A stretch of DNA of 25,186 bases, taken from IMG/VR virus record IMGVR_UViG_3300005918_001071, positions 1 through 25,186 of that record; one strand, given 5' to 3'. The DNA comes from a virus. The translations under genes were made by a program, and so were the position numbers. The notes beneath the pieces are model-generated. The model was not told the DNA's origin. It ran no database searches and saw only the letters and a list, made by a program, of their open reading frames with translations. Shown piece by piece: positions 23,636 through 25,186 of this stretch (position 1 is the stretch's first letter; every line of letters begins with the position of its first letter).

Positions 23636-24097
23636 ATGGGCTTCGGAGCACCGCGCAGCTATCACAAGCGCTTCAGTTTTGAGGTTGAAATCGACGGCAT
23701 TGCCAGCGCTGGATTCATGTCCTGTAGCGGGCTATCGGCTGAGGTGGAGACCATCGAGATCCATGAGGGCGGCGGGCTCAAGCCGTCATCCAAGGATCCC
23801 GGCAAGGTCTCATTCCCGCCGATCACGCTTCGACGTGGCGTTACCACGGATCTGGACACCTACGCATGGTTTCTGACCGTCGCAGAGGGGACCTCTGGGC
23901 TCGGTCTCCCTGATCCGCTGTTCCGCCGTGGCGTGAGCATCAACCAACTCAACCGAGCGGGCGCGGTCATCCGCCAGTGGGACCTCGTGGACGCGTGGAT
24001 TAAGAAAATCCAGGTGGGTGACTGGGACAGCAACAGCAACGAGGCCAACGTGGAAGAGATCGTGATCGAAATGGATCACTGGTTGTTGTCTGAGTAG
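23636..24097 (+). CDS. Tail tube protein (T4 gp19-like)
   Basis: At 153 aa, with FSFEVEIDGIASAGFMSCSGLSAEVETIEIHEGG near the start, PPITLRRGVTTDLDTYAWF in the middle and a closing WIKKIQVGDWDSNSNEANVEEIVIEMDHW region, this matches the gp19-like tube family shared by phages, R-type pyocins and related injection systems. The 'F.V.I.G...A.F..CSGL..EVE..E..EGG' signature is especially clear. Subunits stack in hexameric rings to form the rigid inner tube inside the sheath. It directly follows the sheath gene with a strong ribosome site (AGAGGAGG). Confidence 0.88.
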   Translation: MGFGAPRSYHKRFSFEVEIDGIASAGFMSCSGLSAEVETIEIHEGGGLKPSSKDPGKVSFPPITLRRGVTTDLDTYAWFLTVAEGTSGLGLPDPLFRRGVSINQLNRAGAVIRQWDLVDAWIKKIQVGDWDSNSNEANVEEIVIEMDHWLLSE

Positions 24098-24111
24098 CGA
24101 GTAGGAGGCCC

Positions 24112-24156
24112 GTGAGCGGCCTCAACGGTTTGTGTGGACCGCTGGGAGAGGTTTGA
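24112..24156 (+). CDS. Possible 14-codon leader peptide
   Basis: AGGAGG at 24103-24108 stands three bases before GTG 24112, which opens a 14-codon frame (MSGLNGLCGPLGEV, then TGA). No longer gene uses this ribosome site. The stop codon falls in the loop of the first of three hairpins. The spacing is shorter than ideal, so it may be fortuitous. Confidence 0.2.
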   Translation: MSGLNGLCGPLGEV

Positions 24157-24226
24157 CCTTCTCGGCAGTCCACGGACGCAGGAGCCCAGCTCTTGCGTCT
24201 ACTTGGCGAAGGCTAGATCCTTCGCC
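24136..24226 (+). other. Three successive hairpins in the tube-chaperone gap
   Basis: Hairpin 1 pairs 24136-24151 with 24157-24171 imperfectly. Hairpin 2 pairs 24175-24185 with 24189-24199 over 11 positions with one G-U pair and a 3-base loop. Hairpin 3 pairs GGCGAAGG (24205-24212) with CCTTCGCC (24219-24226) perfectly. None is followed by a T-run. The 196-base gap 24098-24293 is the longest non-coding stretch here; besides these it holds only weaker stems (for example 24263-24278) and the ribosome site of the next gene. The pairing is directly visible; the role is not. Confidence 0.55.
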
Positions 24227-24293
24227 CGTGAGTGAGTGAATGGACAGGCGGCCTAGCCTCTCCGGCTTCGGGTTGCCGAGTGAAGGAGACGAC

Positions 24294-25124
24294 ATGGCGC
24301 GCACCGCAGAAATCACCCTCCCCTCTGGCTTGGTCGTTGAGATCCGCAACCTCAAGGTTTCGGATGAAGACGCTCTGACCGACCGCAACGCCCAGCGCAA
24401 TCCAGTCATCTGGAACAAGCTCTTGAGCAGCGTGATTACGAAGGTCTCAGGGGTCCCAGAGGGCTACTCTGGAGTGAAAGCCGAAGACTCTCTCAAGGCT
24501 ATCAAGCTCTACACGGGCGACCGGATGGCGCTGCTGCTATACGTTCGCAGGATCAGCTACGGGGACATCCTGGACCTCGACTGGAGCTGCCCGTGTGGGG
24601 ATCTGGTCTCCTGGAGCTGCGACCTCTCCCTGCTGCCGATCAAGTCCTTCCCCGAGAGCACCAAGGAGAGCCTGGCCAAGGGTGAGCCCCTGATCGCTTG
24701 GCTCCCGGATGCTGGGGTTGAAGTGGCCTTCAGACTCACCACCGGAGAGGACGAGACCAAGCTGGCACGCAACCGAAAGGGCGGACAGAAGCGGCTCATC
24801 AGCGACATGCTGCTACGACGCATCGTCCTCCTGGACGGAGAGAGGCCGCGGCGGCAGGATGTGGAGGATCTGTCCGGCTACGACGGCGACTGCTTCCGAG
24901 AGGCCATGGACGATGCAGACGGCGGCGTGGACACGGAGATCGAGGTTTCATGTCCCGCTTGCGGGAGAAGCAGGCGAATCAGCCTCCCTTTCGATTCGAG
25001 CTTCTTCAGCAGGCCAAAGAAGATGAAGAGGACGCTCGGGTTGAGGCCCGGCGAGAGCGAGACAGGGAGGAAAAGGCCCGCAGTGGTGACGACGAGCCAC
25101 CCCACGAGCCAGGAGAGCGAGTAG
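24294..25124 (+). CDS. Tail assembly / baseplate hub chaperone-like protein, zinc-ribbon containing
   Basis: The 276-aa protein follows the tube gene, where tail assembly chaperones are encoded. It begins MARTAEITLPSGLVVEIRNL and has TGDRMALLLYVRRISYGDILDL followed by CPCG and DLSLLPIKSFPE, a pattern I associate with the T4-type baseplate hub chaperone group (PF12322-like). A second cysteine motif, CPACG, lies near residue 221, then RRISLPF. After this the zero frame runs into a Lys/Arg-rich tail. An in-frame CCCTTTC at 24986-24992 suggests some ribosomes slip to the -1 frame. I chose ATG 24294, behind GAAGGAG; an upstream ATG at 24240 has no ribosome site. Confidence 0.65.
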   Translation: MARTAEITLPSGLVVEIRNLKVSDEDALTDRNAQRNPVIWNKLLSSVITKVSGVPEGYSGVKAEDSLKAIKLYTGDRMALLLYVRRISYGDILDLDWSCPCGDLVSWSCDLSLLPIKSFPESTKESLAKGEPLIAWLPDAGVEVAFRLTTGEDETKLARNRKGGQKRLISDMLLRRIVLLDGERPRRQDVEDLSGYDGDCFREAMDDADGGVDTEIEVSCPACGRSRRISLPFDSSFFSRPKKMKRTLGLRPGESETGRKRPAVVTTSHPTSQESE

Positions 25125-25186
25125 GAGCCAGCGTCAGGGGCGGGTCCCTCCCTCCCCTGGAGTCAGACGACGACGAGCTAGCCAGC
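24950..25186 (+). CDS. -1-frame extension of the chaperone (partial, runs off the window)
   Basis: A frame one base behind the chaperone gene is open from at least 24950 to the last base and encodes a charged helical segment (RFELLQQAKEDEEDARVEAR) followed by an acidic, Gly/Pro-containing stretch. It can be reached either by a -1 slip at CCCTTTC (24986-24992), giving a fusion ...ISLPF-RFELLQQ..., or from its own ATG at 24950, which has GAGG only four bases upstream. The gene order (tube, chaperone, shifted extension) parallels lambda G and GT, so the fusion is the better reading. The end lies outside the window. Confidence 0.5.
   Translation, partial: MSRLREKQANQPPFRFELLQQAKEDEEDARVEARRERDREEKARSGDDEPPHEPGERVGASVRGGSLPPLESDDDELAS
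24986..25025 (+). promoter_or_regulatory. Candidate programmed -1 frameshift site
   Basis: The heptamer CCCTTTC at 24986-24992 is read ctC CCT TTC in the chaperone frame, which fits the X XXY YYZ rule exactly. Eight bases later CTTCTTC (25001-25007) can pair with GAAGATG (25019-25025) at six of seven positions, a possible stimulating hairpin. The -1 frame is open beyond it. Confidence 0.5.

Noticed and set aside
1-25186. tRNA genes, CRISPR arrays, insertion sequences, integrase or attachment sites
   Set aside because: No cloverleaf with a GTTCGA-type loop in context, no regularly spaced repeats, and no transposase or integrase motifs were seen on reading both strands.

Overview
The window is about 25 kb of a GC-rich (roughly 60% by eye) tailed double-stranded DNA phage or prophage with a contractile tail (myovirus type). 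Every supported gene is on the + strand and the genes are tightly packed. There is no integrase, tRNA, rRNA or CRISPR array, and the host cannot be named from the sequence. The contractile-tail call rests on an adjacent tail sheath and tail tube pair; the head genes have the Mu F / XkdF / scaffold / HK97-fold capsid order.

Layout. (1) 1-7575, head module: the last codons of an upstream gene (portal by synteny), a Mu gpF-like head morphogenesis protein, a large multidomain XkdF-like prohead protease, a charged scaffold-like protein, the major capsid protein, and four small head or accessory proteins. Two rho-independent terminators bracket the gene after the capsid gene. (2) 7575-17297, a cassette of seven enzyme genes inside the structural operon: a 951-aa protein with two or three glycosyltransferase (GT-B) modules, a zinc-ribbon SAM methyltransferase, two different radical SAM/SPASM enzymes, a P-loop NTPase fused to a CmoB-like methyltransferase, a sugar-nucleotide epimerase, and an asparagine-synthetase-type amidotransferase. 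(3) 17284-21299, neck module: a small conserved protein, head-tail connector, head closure, tail completion, a two-segment membrane protein, an IPT/TIG-domain tail-terminator-like protein and a small protein. (4) 21347-25186, tail module: sheath, tube, and a tail assembly or baseplate chaperone with a -1 frameshift arrangement; the window ends inside the shifted reading frame.

How it works together: the structural genes would build a capsid, neck and contractile tail. The enzyme cassette shares their strand and spacing, and two of its genes start on the stop codon of the gene before. It is therefore probably expressed late with virion proteins. The gene set suggests synthesis and transfer of a modified, perhaps amidated and methylated, sugar or other decoration, with a virion protein as the simplest target; this is inference.

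Most notable observations: the enzyme cassette; the P-loop/methyltransferase fusion, whose N-terminal part has lower GC; a Tyr/Gly-rich small protein translationally coupled to the glycosyltransferase gene; an in-frame CCCTTTC slippery heptamer before an open -1 frame; a non-coding stretch between tube and chaperone with a possible 14-codon leader ORF and three successive hairpins; and a 14-bp hairpin ahead of the first complete gene.
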